From: Dyella sp. C11
GTDB taxonomy: Bacteria; Pseudomonadota; Gammaproteobacteria; Xanthomonadales; Rhodanobacteraceae
DNA length: 64,000 nt
Direction: 5' to 3'
Assembly (NCBI RefSeq): GCF_003121485.1
Contig: NZ_QAVX01000005.1
Location: 42,184 to 106,183 of the forward strand
Shown here: positions 1 through 9,100 of the stretch, one piece after another
How the letters are laid out: every line of letters starts with the position of its first letter
How positions within the stretch are numbered: the first letter of the stretch is position 1
Position numbers and translations under genes: made by a program
The notes under the pieces: generated by a model
Database searches by the model: none
Seen by the model: only the letters and a program-made list of their open reading frames with translations
Told to the model about the DNA's origin: nothing

Positions 1-714
1 ATGGGTATAAGAGCCAGCAAGTGCGCTCCTACACAACCCAAGCCGATTGTAGGAGCGCACTTGTGCGCGACCGTGGGCTGACTACCGAGGCGAAAGTCTG
101 TCGCGCACAGGGTGCGCTCCCACATCGAACTGGCGCGCTCAGTGTTGGACGCGGCCTTATTTGCAGCGCAAACGCCACACCGCCTTTCCTTCACTGCCAG
201 ATGCGCACAGGCGGCACACCGCATGGTGAGCACCGTCGATAGCGAGGCTTGTTGTGGGAGCGCACCCTGTGCGCGACAACCTGACGGAGCGGAGGCCTCG
301 GGGCTGCGGTCGCGCACTAGTGCGCTCCCACACAACCCGGGACGATTGTAGGAGCGCACTTGTGCGCAACCGTGGGCTGACTACCGAGGCGAAAGGCTGT
401 CGCGCACAGGGTGCGCTCCCACATGAAACTGGCGCGCCGTTCGTGAGCCACGCGAACGCCGCAGCCCTCCTCTACACCGCAAATGGGCAGAGGCGGCATT
501 TCGCACGATGAGCCCAGTCGACAAGGGGCCCTTGTCTTGTTGTGGGAGCGCACCCTGTGCGCGACACCCCTGATGGAGCGCTGCCCTTTACGTCTGCGGT
601 CGCGCACAAGTGCGCTCCTACACAACCCAAGCCGATTGTAGGAGCGCACTTGTGCGCGACCGTGAGCTGACTACCGAGGCGAAAGGCTGTCGCGCACAGG
701 GTGCGCTCCCACAT
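1..714. repeat. array of three long repeats built from paired REP-like palindromes
   Basis: This gene-free stretch holds three copies of one composite unit, at about 18-125 (cut by the window edge), 252-424 and 541-714, ending about 290-300 bases apart. Each full unit reads: a palindrome arm TGTGGGAGCGCACCCTGTGC, a variable spacer, GTCGCGCACAAGTGCGCTCC, a second divergent pair around AGCCGATTGTAGGAGCGCAC, the phrase TGACTACCGAGGCGAAAG, and a closing arm that is the reverse complement of the first. Only short overlapping ORFs are present and none looks like a protein family. The unit resembles the BIME arrangement of REP elements. The same palindrome recurs at 36922-36993 and 55750-56480. Confidence 0.85.
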
Positions 715-731
715 CGAACGATGTGCGTTCT

Positions 732-1661
732 TTATTTGCCGCGCGAGCGACGGGCCTCGTAGGCCTTCAGATGCGCATACGCCGTGCGAAGCATCGTCAG
801 CTCATTCGGCGGCGCATCGGAACGCGCCAGCAAATCGCCCACGATGTGATCCGCCTCGATGGGGCTGCCCTGCTCCAGGTCGCGCATCATCGATGCACTC
901 AACGCCGAACCTTTTTCAGTCAGCACGCCGCGTGCGCGCGCCATCACGGCATCGCTCGGTTCGTGCCTGTTATGTGCGGCGACGCGTCGGCAATCGTCAA
1001 GCAGCTGCAGCGTGGCCTGCTCGCCACCCGTGGCGGCCATGATGTCGCCTACCGGCGCGCGCATCAGGCAGGTGATGCTTGCCAGCGATGCCAGGAAAAC
1101 CCACTTGTCCCACATGTCCTGCAGGATGGTCGTGCTCAGGCGGGGCTCGAATATCGCTTTCGACATCGCTTCAAGAATCCGCTCGACGCGCTCCGATCGT
1201 GAGCCGTCTCGCTCGCCGAACGTCACGCTATGCGATTGGTTGAGATGTCGCACGATGCCTTGCGCGTCCAGCGTCGCCGCGATCACGCACTGACCGCCGA
1301 GCACGCGTTCCGCACCGAAGCGCGCATCGAGCAGATCCAGATGCCGCATGCCGTTGAGCACGGGCAGGATGACCGTGTTCGGCCCTACCGCCGGTGCCAT
1401 GTCTTCGATCACCTGTGGCAGGTGATACGCCTTGCAGCTCAGCAGCACGAGATCGAACGTCTCGCGCAGTTCGTGCGCCTGCACCGTCGGCGGATGCGGC
1501 AACGCGGCGTCACCAAAGCTGCTGCGTATCACCAGGCCGTGTTCGGCAAGTTGTGCTGCGCGCTTCTCGCGCACAAGGAAGGTCACATCCTGGCCGCTTT
1601 CCAGCAAACGCCCGCCGAAATAGCCGCCCGTGGCACCTGCGCCAATCACCAGGGTTCGCAT
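732..1661 (-). CDS. panE: 2-dehydropantoate 2-reductase (ketopantoate reductase)
   Basis: The enzyme reduces 2-dehydropantoate to D-pantoate with NADPH, a step of pantothenate and coenzyme A synthesis in the cytosol. The 309-residue protein opens with a Rossmann dinucleotide site, GAGATGG at residues 8-14. N103 (in VLNGMRHLD) and K186 (in DMWDKW) sit where the E. coli enzyme has its substrate-binding Asn and catalytic Lys. Length is normal for the family (about 300). The ATG at 1661 follows GGAGAA at a good distance. The gene stands alone, and its stop lies 17 bases past the repeat array. ApbA/PanE paralogues with other 2-oxoacid substrates exist, so the exact substrate is inferred. Confidence 0.88.
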   Translation of the reverse strand: MRTLVIGAGATGGYFGGRLLESGQDVTFLVREKRAAQLAEHGLVIRSSFGDAALPHPPTVQAHELRETFDLVLLSCKAYHLPQVIEDMAPAVGPNTVILPVLNGMRHLDLLDARFGAERVLGGQCVIAATLDAQGIVRHLNQSHSVTFGERDGSRSERVERILEAMSKAIFEPRLSTTILQDMWDKWVFLASLASITCLMRAPVGDIMAATGGEQATLQLLDDCRRVAAHNRHEPSDAVMARARGVLTEKGSALSASMMRDLEQGSPIEADHIVGDLLARSDAPPNELTMLRTAYAHLKAYEARRSRGK

Positions 1662-1757
1662 CGCTTTCTTCTCCGCAAGACCAAGGCGCAGAGGCTAACC
1701 CAGACGCCGCCGTTCGCTCTTCCCTACGAAGGTCGGAGCCAAAACCCCTCAAATCAA

Positions 1758-1786
1758 TTGCAACTCATTCTCATTACCAATAACAT
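1758..1786 (+). promoter_or_regulatory. candidate promoter with embedded Fur box for the siderophore receptor
   Basis: A -35-like TTGCAA (1758-1763) is separated by 17 bases from a -10-like TAACAT (1781-1786). The spacer holds GCAACTCATTCTCATTACC (1760-1778), whose reverse complement matches 13 of 19 positions of the classical Fur box GATAATGATAATCATTATC. A repressor bound there would block RNA polymerase. The site is about 170 bases upstream of the receptor start, so the transcript would have a leader of roughly 165 nt. The match count is by eye. Confidence 0.65.
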
Positions 1787-1958
1787 TTACTGAATGCGTG
1801 CCGGCGGGTTCTTGCAGCTGATGGACCACCCGATCAGGCAGCAACGTTTCAAATCAATCAGTTGGAACCCTGCCGTGATCGACGTCCGCCGCCGCAACTC
1901 GTCGATCCGCCCTGTCAGCTCCGGCTGACGGGTCCACATTCTTACGACGAGCTTCCCC

Positions 1959-4289
1959 ATGGCCTACATCACGAGTCGAAAGCACTCTGTTACCCGCAAC
2001 GCGCTGAGCGCCGCCACCGCCACCCTCATGACGGGCCTGGCGCTGACACAACCGGCGCTTGCTGCCGACTCGCCGGCTGACACCACCAACACGAACCCGA
2101 GCACGACCACGTCCACCAAGAATCTGCCTGGCGTGCAGGTGGAAGCCTCCGCAGTGAGCGACTACAAGGTCGACAACCTGCAGTCGTCCAAGTACACGCA
2201 GCCGATCCTGGACACGACGCAGACCGTCAACGTGATCAGCAAGGACCTGTTCCTGCAGCAGGGCGCCACCACGCTGACCGAAGCGCTGCGCAACAGCCCG
2301 GGCGTGGGCACCTTCTACGTCGGCGAGAACGGCACCACGTCCACCGGTGACGCGATCTACATGCGCGGCTTCGATACGTCGGGCAGCATCTTCGTCGACG
2401 GCGTGCGCGACCTGGGCACCATTTCGCGCGACGTGTTCAACACCGAATCGGTGGAAGTGATCAAGGGTCCGGCCAGCACCGACAACGGCCGCACCGCGCC
2501 CACCGGCGCCGTGAACATGGTGAGCAAGCAGCCGGAGCTGGGCAACGGCGTGAGTGCCTCGCTCTCCTACGGCAGCGCCGACCAGCGCCGCGTCACCGCC
2601 GACTGGAACCAGACGGTAAGCGCTACCAGCGCATTCCGCCTCAACGTGATGGGCCAGGACTTCGGCGTACCCGGCCGCGACAAGGTGGAAAACAACCGCT
2701 GGGGCGTGGCACCGGAATTCGCGTTTGGTCTTGGCACGCCCACGCGCGTGTACATCGACTACATGCACATCAAGCAGAACAACGTGCCTGACGGTGGCGT
2801 GCCCACCATCGGCCTGCCCGGCTACACCAGCCCCGATCCGAAGCGTCCGTTCCTTACCGATGCGCCGGAAGTGGATTCGTCCAACTTCTACGGCACCACG
2901 GCCGATCATGACCATGTCACCGCCGACATGTTCACCGTGCGCCTTGAGCACGATTTCAACGAACAGATGGCGTTCCACAACACGCTGCGCTGGGGCCGCA
3001 CGTTCGAGGATTACCTGCTCACCTCGTTCATGGGCAGCGCCGCGAACCTGCTGACGCCGAACCCGACCGATCCGTCGACGTGGACCATCGCGCGCAGCAA
3101 CCCGACGTTCAAGCACCAGTCGAACCGCATCCTCACCGACCAGGCCAACCTGACCTGGAACTTCGAGACCGGCACCATCACGCACAACCTGTCCACCGGC
3201 ATCGAGCTGACGCAGGAGAAGGCCACCACCATCGGCATCGTGGCCATGAATGGCACAACCTGGCCGGCGGCGAATCTGTATGACCCGAACTGGAACGTCA
3301 CGGGCCTGGTCTACGGTCAGAACGGCGCCTACACGGACGGCCAGACGGATACCGCTTCTGCCTATGTGTTCGACACGCTGAAGTTCGGCGACAAGTGGCA
3401 AGTGAATGCCGGCGTTCGCATGGACCACTACGACACCGACTACTCCAGTACCGTGGCCTGCGGTGGCCGCAGTGGCCCGGCGTGCGGCACGCTGCCCACC
3501 GGTTCCGTGGTGCAGGGCCTGACCACCACCACGGGTGACAACCTGTGGAACTGGAAGCTCGGCGTGCTTTACAAGCCGGTGCCGTACGGCTCGTTCTACG
3601 TGAACTACGCCGTGTCGGCCGAGCCGCCGGGTGGCAACACGCTCACGCTGTCCAGCTCCACCAACAGCCTGGACAACCCGAACCTGGAGCCGGAGCGTGC
3701 ACGCACGTATGAAATCGGCACCAAGTGGGAGCTGATGGACGAGAAGCTTCTGCTTACCGGCGCGCTGTACCAGACCACGGTAAGCAACGACCTCGTGCAG
3801 GACCCGGTCACCCTGCTCTACTACCAGATCGGCAAGAAGCGCGTGCAGGGCGTGGAGCTGAGCGCCGTGGGCAAGATCACCGAGAACTGGGCGGTGAGCG
3901 CAGGCTTCACCACCATGAATGCCAGCGTGCTTTCCGGCACGGCCGTGGCGGAAGACGGTTCCTCCGACCTCGCCTACACGCCGAAGAAAGCGTTCACCAG
4001 CTGGACCAGCTACCTGCTGCCGTTCAACCTGACCATCGGCGGCGGCGCGCGTTACAACGGTGAAATGCAGCGCGGTACCGACAGCGCCATCGGCACGCCG
4101 GCGTACACGAAGGCCTACTGGGTGTTCGACGCGTTCGCGTCCTACCCCATCAACAAGAACTTCGACCTGCGCCTCAACCTGTACAACCTGTTCGACAAGG
4201 ACTATGTCGCGGCCATCAACAAGAGCGGTTACCGTTACACGCCAGGTACCCCGCGCTCGGCGATGATCACCGCCAACGTCCGCTTCTGA
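1959..4289 (+). CDS. TonB-dependent siderophore receptor (Fiu-like, catecholate type)
   Basis: An outer membrane gated beta-barrel that imports ferric siderophores using TonB energy. The 776-residue protein has a signal peptide ending near TQPALA (about residue 35), a plug domain (about 75-185, with [22 protein letters not shown] and [10 protein letters not shown]), then a long barrel. It ends in the outer-membrane signature MITANVRF with terminal Phe. The order of this receptor followed by a PiuC/YbiX dioxygenase is the same as the fiu-ybiX pair of E. coli. The upstream Fur box supports iron control. The start at 1959 gives an intact signal peptide, although its ribosome site is weak. The ligand is not readable from the sequence; monomeric catechols are the family expectation. 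Confidence 0.9.
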   Translation: MAYITSRKHSVTRNALSAATATLMTGLALTQPALAADSPADTTNTNPSTTTSTKNLPGVQVEASAVSDYKVDNLQSSKYTQPILDTTQTVNVISKDLFLQQGATTLTEALRNSPGVGTFYVGENGTTSTGDAIYMRGFDTSGSIFVDGVRDLGTISRDVFNTESVEVIKGPASTDNGRTAPTGAVNMVSKQPELGNGVSASLSYGSADQRRVTADWNQTVSATSAFRLNVMGQDFGVPGRDKVENNRWGVAPEFAFGLGTPTRVYIDYMHIKQNNVPDGGVPTIGLPGYTSPDPKRPFLTDAPEVDSSNFYGTTADHDHVTADMFTVRLEHDFNEQMAFHNTLRWGRTFEDYLLTSFMGSAANLLTPNPTDPSTWTIARSNPTFKHQSNRILTDQANLTWNFETGTITHNLSTGIELTQEKATTIGIVAMNGTTWPAANLYDPNWNVTGLVYGQNGAYTDGQTDTASAYVFDTLKFGDKWQVNAGVRMDHYDTDYSSTVACGGRSGPACGTLPTGSVVQGLTTTTGDNLWNWKLGVLYKPVPYGSFYVNYAVSAEPPGGNTLTLSSSTNSLDNPNLEPERARTYEIGTKWELMDEKLLLTGALYQTTVSNDLVQDPVTLLYYQIGKKRVQGVELSAVGKITENWAVSAGFTTMNASVLSGTAVAEDGSSDLAYTPKKAFTSWTSYLLPFNLTIGGGARYNGEMQRGTDSAIGTPAYTKAYWVFDAFASYPINKNFDLRLNLYNLFDKDYVAAINKSGYRYTPGTPRSAMITANVRF

Positions 4290-4368
4290 TCGCGAGGGCG
4301 CACCGGGTTTCGGCTTCGTGCCGGAATCCGGTGTTCGCATGTCGCCATCCGCACGGTCGAGGAAACTT

Positions 4369-5046
4369 ATGCTTCTGCACATTCCCAACGTTCTCGACCC
4401 GGAACAGCTCGCCTCCATCCGTACCTCGCTCGACAACGCCACATGGACCGACGGCCGCGAAACCGTCGGGTCGCAAGGCGCCAGCGTCAAGCGCAACCTG
4501 CAGTTGCCTGATGCCTCGCCGCTGCGCGTGGAACTGGGCCATGTCGTGCTCGCCGCGCTTTCGCGCCATCCGCTTTACCACGCCGCCACGCTTCCCCTGC
4601 GCACGCTGCCGCCGCGATTCAATCGCTACGAAGGTGGCGGTCAATACGGTTTCCACGTCGACGGTGCCGTGATGGCGCTGCCCGGCGGTGGGCACATGCG
4701 CACCGACATCTCATGCACGCTGTTTCTCGCCGAACCCGAGGAATACGACGGCGGCGAACTGATCATCAGCGATACCTACGGCGAGCACGAAGTGAAACTG
4801 CCCGCCGGCGACGCCATCATCTACCCCTCCAGCAGCCTGCATCGCGTGACCCCGGTGACACGCGGTGCGCGCATCGCCGCGTTCTTCTGGGTGCAAAGCC
4901 TGGTCCGCGACGACGCCCAACGCCGCCTGCTGTTTGAACTCGATGCCTCCATCCAGGCACTGAACCGCACCGGTGCCGACGCGCAGGCGGTGCTGCAATT
5001 GACGGGCGTGTACCACAACCTTTTGAGGCAGTGGTCGGAGGCCTGA
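4369..5046 (+). CDS. piuC: PKHD-type Fe(II)/2-oxoglutarate dioxygenase, PiuC/YbiX family
   Basis: A cytosolic non-haem iron hydroxylase usually found beside catecholate siderophore receptors; its natural substrate is not established. The 225-residue protein has the iron triad H96-x-D98 (in YGFHVDGAV) and H158 (in SSSLHRVTP), with R168 placed to bind 2-oxoglutarate. I chose the ATG at 4369 because GAGGAAA lies four bases upstream and the protein then begins MLLHIPNVL at normal family length; an in-frame start at 4318 would add 17 residues with no support. It lies 79 bases after the receptor and is probably co-transcribed and Fur-regulated. Confidence 0.9.
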   Translation: MLLHIPNVLDPEQLASIRTSLDNATWTDGRETVGSQGASVKRNLQLPDASPLRVELGHVVLAALSRHPLYHAATLPLRTLPPRFNRYEGGGQYGFHVDGAVMALPGGGHMRTDISCTLFLAEPEEYDGGELIISDTYGEHEVKLPAGDAIIYPSSSLHRVTPVTRGARIAAFFWVQSLVRDDAQRRLLFELDASIQALNRTGADAQAVLQLTGVYHNLLRQWSEA

Positions 5047-5096
5047 CGGCAGCACGCGGCCGTCACGGCCAAACGGCAGTGATTACTTCAGGTGGC

Positions 5097-5702
5097 TCAA
5101 CCGCAGATCGAATTCTGGACACCCGTGGAAACTGCGCGCCCGGAGCCCGTCACGTTCAAGATGGTTCCCACGATAGGGCTGGTACTCGTTCCGCTGGATT
5201 GCGCGCATACCGTAAAGCTCATGGCCGTCGGCGAATTTTGACCCGGCGACCAAAGCTGCCCCTGCGAGTCGTACGTCAAAATGCCTTTGGACGACGCGGT
5301 GACCGTTGTCGTGGTGGGCGCTGCCTGCACGCGCAACACTGTTCCCGTCGTGCTGTCGAAGTTCGTAGCGAGCGCCGTGGTGGTGTACACCATCCAACCT
5401 TGGGCGTAGCTTCCATCTGATGTGTCGCAGGTGCTGCCACCGGCGGTGGCCAGCGGGCAGATCGAAACGTAGTTATGCGTAGCCACGGCTTGGCCGCGGG
5501 CATACGCCAAATCGGCAAGCAGGCCATTGGTCTGCGACACCACGCGATTGTTCTGGATATACGAATGCATGGCCGGCACGGCGAACGCCATGAGAATCGT
5601 GGCGATGACCATTGCCGCAACCAGCTCAATCAGGGAAAAGCCCTGCTCGTGATGCTTGCGCAATGAAGCCAAACGCATGTGCTGATCTGTCATGTCAGTC
5701 AT
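5097..5702 (-). CDS. fimU: FimU/FimT-type minor pseudopilin (GspH family)
   Basis: A minor pilin thought to join the priming tip complex of the type IV pilus. The 201-residue product has a class III prepilin site, EQGFSLIELV, with cleavage after Gly and Glu at +5, followed by one hydrophobic helix and a GspH-type beta domain with cysteines that may pair (CPLATAGGSTC, CAQ, and a C-terminal SICG). The start at 5702 has no clear ribosome site; an in-frame ATG at 5678 would also keep the prepilin motif. It lies 7 bases after pilE as the last gene of the pilV-to-pilE operon. In Pseudomonas fimU comes first in the cluster, so this placement is a rearrangement. It could equally be called fimT. Confidence 0.82.
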   Translation of the reverse strand: MTDMTDQHMRLASLRKHHEQGFSLIELVAAMVIATILMAFAVPAMHSYIQNNRVVSQTNGLLADLAYARGQAVATHNYVSICPLATAGGSTCDTSDGSYAQGWMVYTTTALATNFDSTTGTVLRVQAAPTTTTVTASSKGILTYDSQGQLWSPGQNSPTAMSFTVCAQSSGTSTSPIVGTILNVTGSGRAVSTGVQNSICG

Positions 5703-5709
5703 CCAGCAA

Positions 5710-6129
5710 TCACTGGGAACCCCAGCAGGTAGTGGCGTTGCCCGCAGGCTGTGCCATCTGCTGGCCTGCCTGATTGATAGAGATCTGCGTGCAGGTCGTA
5801 TCCTTGGCCTGGGTACCGATGGGGGTTGCGGTGACCGTGAATGCCGTCGAACTGGCTGACGCCACGGTCACCGAGTAAAAGGGCGCGCCGGCAGTCGAAC
5901 TTACGCCCAACGCACTGGACGTCGTGGTGTAGGCGTTGTTCGAGAAGAAATAGCTTTCCTCCCGTGCGGCGATATCCTGCAGCGTACTGGTCGCCGTGGT
6001 GCGCCGCCCCTTCACCACGTACTGCCAATAGGCAGGCATGGCTATCGCCGAAAGAATGGCCAGGATCACCACGGTGACCAACAGCTCCATCAGCGTGAAG
6101 CCTCGGGTGGATGCGTGGGTCGTTTTCAT
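5710..6129 (-). CDS. pilE: type IV minor pilin PilE
   Basis: A small minor pilin of the type IV pilus assembly priming complex. The 139 residues start with a short basic leader and the prepilin site RGFTLMELLVTVVILAILSA (Gly cleavage, Glu at +5), then a helix and a compact C-terminal domain with two cysteines (TTCTQ and TTCWGSQ) that probably form the D-loop disulfide. The ATG overlaps the pilY1 stop as TAATG, a sign of translational re-initiation. PilE needs its PilY1 neighbour for surface display in studied species. It is not likely the major pilin, because it sits inside the minor pilin operon and is short. Confidence 0.88.
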   Translation of the reverse strand: MKTTHASTRGFTLMELLVTVVILAILSAIAMPAYWQYVVKGRRTTATSTLQDIAAREESYFFSNNAYTTTSSALGVSSTAGAPFYSVTVASASSTAFTVTATPIGTQAKDTTCTQISINQAGQQMAQPAGNATTCWGSQ

Positions 6130-9100
6130 TAGTTGCTCACCGGTTCACGCCAGGAAATCTCGGCGTTGTTGGGGTTGGTCATACCGCTGACGTTCTGCAG
6201 TGTCGTACCGCCACTCAAGCCAAACGCCGCCGACACCGTGCCGTTGCCCGTATGCAGGATGGGCGACGATGCCAGGCCGCTACCCAGCGACACCTTGGTC
6301 AGCACGAAGCCACCGCTGGATCCGAAGGACGAAAGCATGCCGGAGCTTGCTGTACCGGTGAGGTAATCCATACCGTACAGGTTGCTGGTACCCGGTACCG
6401 GGATCGGGTTACACACGCTGGAATTGGCAGCTGCGATGGCTGCAGCGCCCGGCGGAATGTAAGTGGGCGTCAACAGAATCTGGTCATAAAGCACCTGACT
6501 GCTCACCACGCGCTCGGACGGCTGGGCCGCATTGGCATTCGTACCGGTACCTATCACGCCGGCCGTCAACTGATACATCCAACCGTCGTACAGATAGCAC
6601 TGGTAGTTGGCATCCGTTGCCGTGGTGTCCGTCGAGGACAACGCATTGGCGAGTGCGTTGATGTCGGTCACACCTGACGAGTTCGCCAGCCCACTACCCG
6701 TACCTACGGTAATGGTTCCCGTAGTGCCCAACGTCGTGGTGGAGGCATTGAACAACGAGCTCGTAGCGATGGGCAGCTTCTGACAGGTCGCCGGCATGCT
6801 GGTCAGCAGACTCAGGTCAGTGATGCCGTAGATGTACTGCTGTTGTGTGCCCTGCAGCGAGTTGCCACTGTTGTCGTCCTGCGTGTACGAACGACCCGTA
6901 CCGAAGTAGATCATCGGTCGGCCGGAGCTGTCCGTAGCCAGCGTTGGCCGGATCGTGACGGGTTGGCTCAGCGAAATGATTTGCGTGATCTTCCACGTGC
7001 TCGGGTCACTGACGTCCGCCGTGCTGGGCTGCCCGTTGAGGGTCAATGCGCCCGTGTTCATGTCGATCTTGTACAGACCACCGGAGAACGGCGTGGTGTC
7101 CGTATAGGTGCCGCTGACCGTGCCAGTCGTCGGGTTGGTTACCACACCGAAATAGACCGCTTCATCGCTGAAATTCAGGTTGAAATCGGAGGCCACCATA
7201 TCGCCGGCGAAACTCGCCGCAGGACCGGTGAAAGTCTTCACCGGGGTGCTGTTATTGGCGACCAGCTGCTTGAGGTCGTACATCGATACACCGAGCGATC
7301 CCGAGCACGGCGCCTGCACCACCTTGTTGCCCGCCGTCTGGCTGGTGTTGCACCAAAGGACATTGTTGGGAATGCCCGTGGAATTGGTGCTCGGAATCGG
7401 GCCGCCATCGTCGCCCGGGCCGGTGCCAATGGCGAGCAGGAAGTGCAACGCGCCATCGGTTTCACGATGTGCCACAAACGAGGGCGCCGAGGTCGTGAAC
7501 GTGCCCGTGGTGTAAGCGGACGTCGTCGAGTTGTAGCTGGCCGTGGTGATCTCACCCAGCACCGTCGGCACCCGCTCAGGGTCCGTTACGTCCAGCACGA
7601 CATACGCCGGATTGGAGGTTTGATAGTTAGCAGCAGTGCCGCTTCCCACCGAATCGATCTGGATGTAACCACCGCCAAGGCGGAAGGGCACCACGATCAC
7701 CGTGCCCCAGCCGCAGACGTGACCGGACGAATCGATATCCGATGAGGCAGCCTGGCCTGCCAGGCACGTCGCACTGGTTCCACCGGTCCACAGCTGCACA
7801 TCGCTCGCCACCGGCGAACCGTCCACATAAAACACGTGGGTGTAGTTCTTGTCCGCAGCCCAGCGCAAATGTGGCAGCAGATTGCTCGGGATGAACGCCC
7901 AGACTTCCTGGCCCAGCGTCCAGTTGTTGCCCGACGGAATCGTGCTGTTGCCCGTGGTCAGATTCAGCGAACTCGGCAACTGGCGGTACACGGTGGGGTC
8001 GGCCGTACCGGTCGATGAACCACCCACGGTCGCCGCCGTCTGCGCCGGCACGTAGAAGCCACCGTTGAACGCATGCAGCATGCCGTCGTTGCCGCCCACA
8101 TAGACCATCTGGCGACGGTTGGTGTAGTTGAGGCGGAACGCGCCATAGCTTGCGCTGTTGTAGAGCGTGTCGTACGACTCGGCGGGCGTGCCGACGATCA
8201 TCGGCGACGAGTCGATGATGTCGCCAAGACGGAACGTGTTGGAACCACTGCTGGCCACCGTGGTACGGCTGCGGTAATCCGTCGATTCCACACCGCGCAC
8301 CCAGTTCACCAGCTCCTTGGCCAGCGCCGGGCTTTGTTCGTTGAGCAGGCTGTAGTTACCCGAACGCACCTTCTTGGTGGTGTCGTATGTACCGCAGAAA
8401 CCCGCTGTTGTACCCGGCGTATAGACACCCGAAGCGGAGCAGCTGGCGTCGTTCCACACGAAGTCGGTCTGTACGCCGTTGGCGATCGTGCCCGTGCCCG
8501 TGCTGCCGTTGGGTGCCCACGCCGTGGAGCCCGATCCCGCCGGTGGCAGGTAGGTGAAGATATAGCGGCGACCAATTTCCGAGCCACTGCCGGAATCGGA
8601 AGTGTAGTCACGCTGTATCGAAAGATTGCTGATCGCCGTGGTGCCCGACGACGTCGTCGGATCGTAGTACGCGTTGAGCAGCGTGCCAGCATCCCACGCG
8701 GGAATGATCGGATTGGAGATGCTGACCTGCGAACAGGAGCTGCTGGCCGACGGATCGAAATTGGTCGAGCCGGTCGCCACCGGGGCCACCGAGCATCGCC
8801 ACTGCGCCATGGCGCCAGGCAGTGCGCCCTGCGATTTGTCCGGGCCGTTGACGATGTAGTCCGAGCTGGCATCCAGCTCCTCGTTACCCGTGCCGCTCAC
8901 CTTGCCTTCGCGCTGATAGCCGCTCGAATCCGTCCACAGCGCCAGCAGGTCACCGGTCCAGTTGATGCCGTTGCGCTGCATGAAGTACTGGACCTGGTAC
9001 GCCAGGCCGTTGCCCTGCACGTCGTTGCTCGACGAAGGCGTGGTGGCATTGCCGAAGTTGTTGGCGGCCAGTGACGTAATGGACTGGAAGACCGAATCCA

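Noticed and set aside
1-714. possible CRISPR array
   Set aside because: Units recur at about 290 bases, contain internal palindromes and no uniform short repeats or unique spacers, and no cas genes are near.
1854-4496. 880-residue open frame antisense to the siderophore receptor
   Set aside because: It mirrors the receptor codons in a GC-rich genome, is rich in Arg, His, Val and Ala, and shows no domain or ribosome site.
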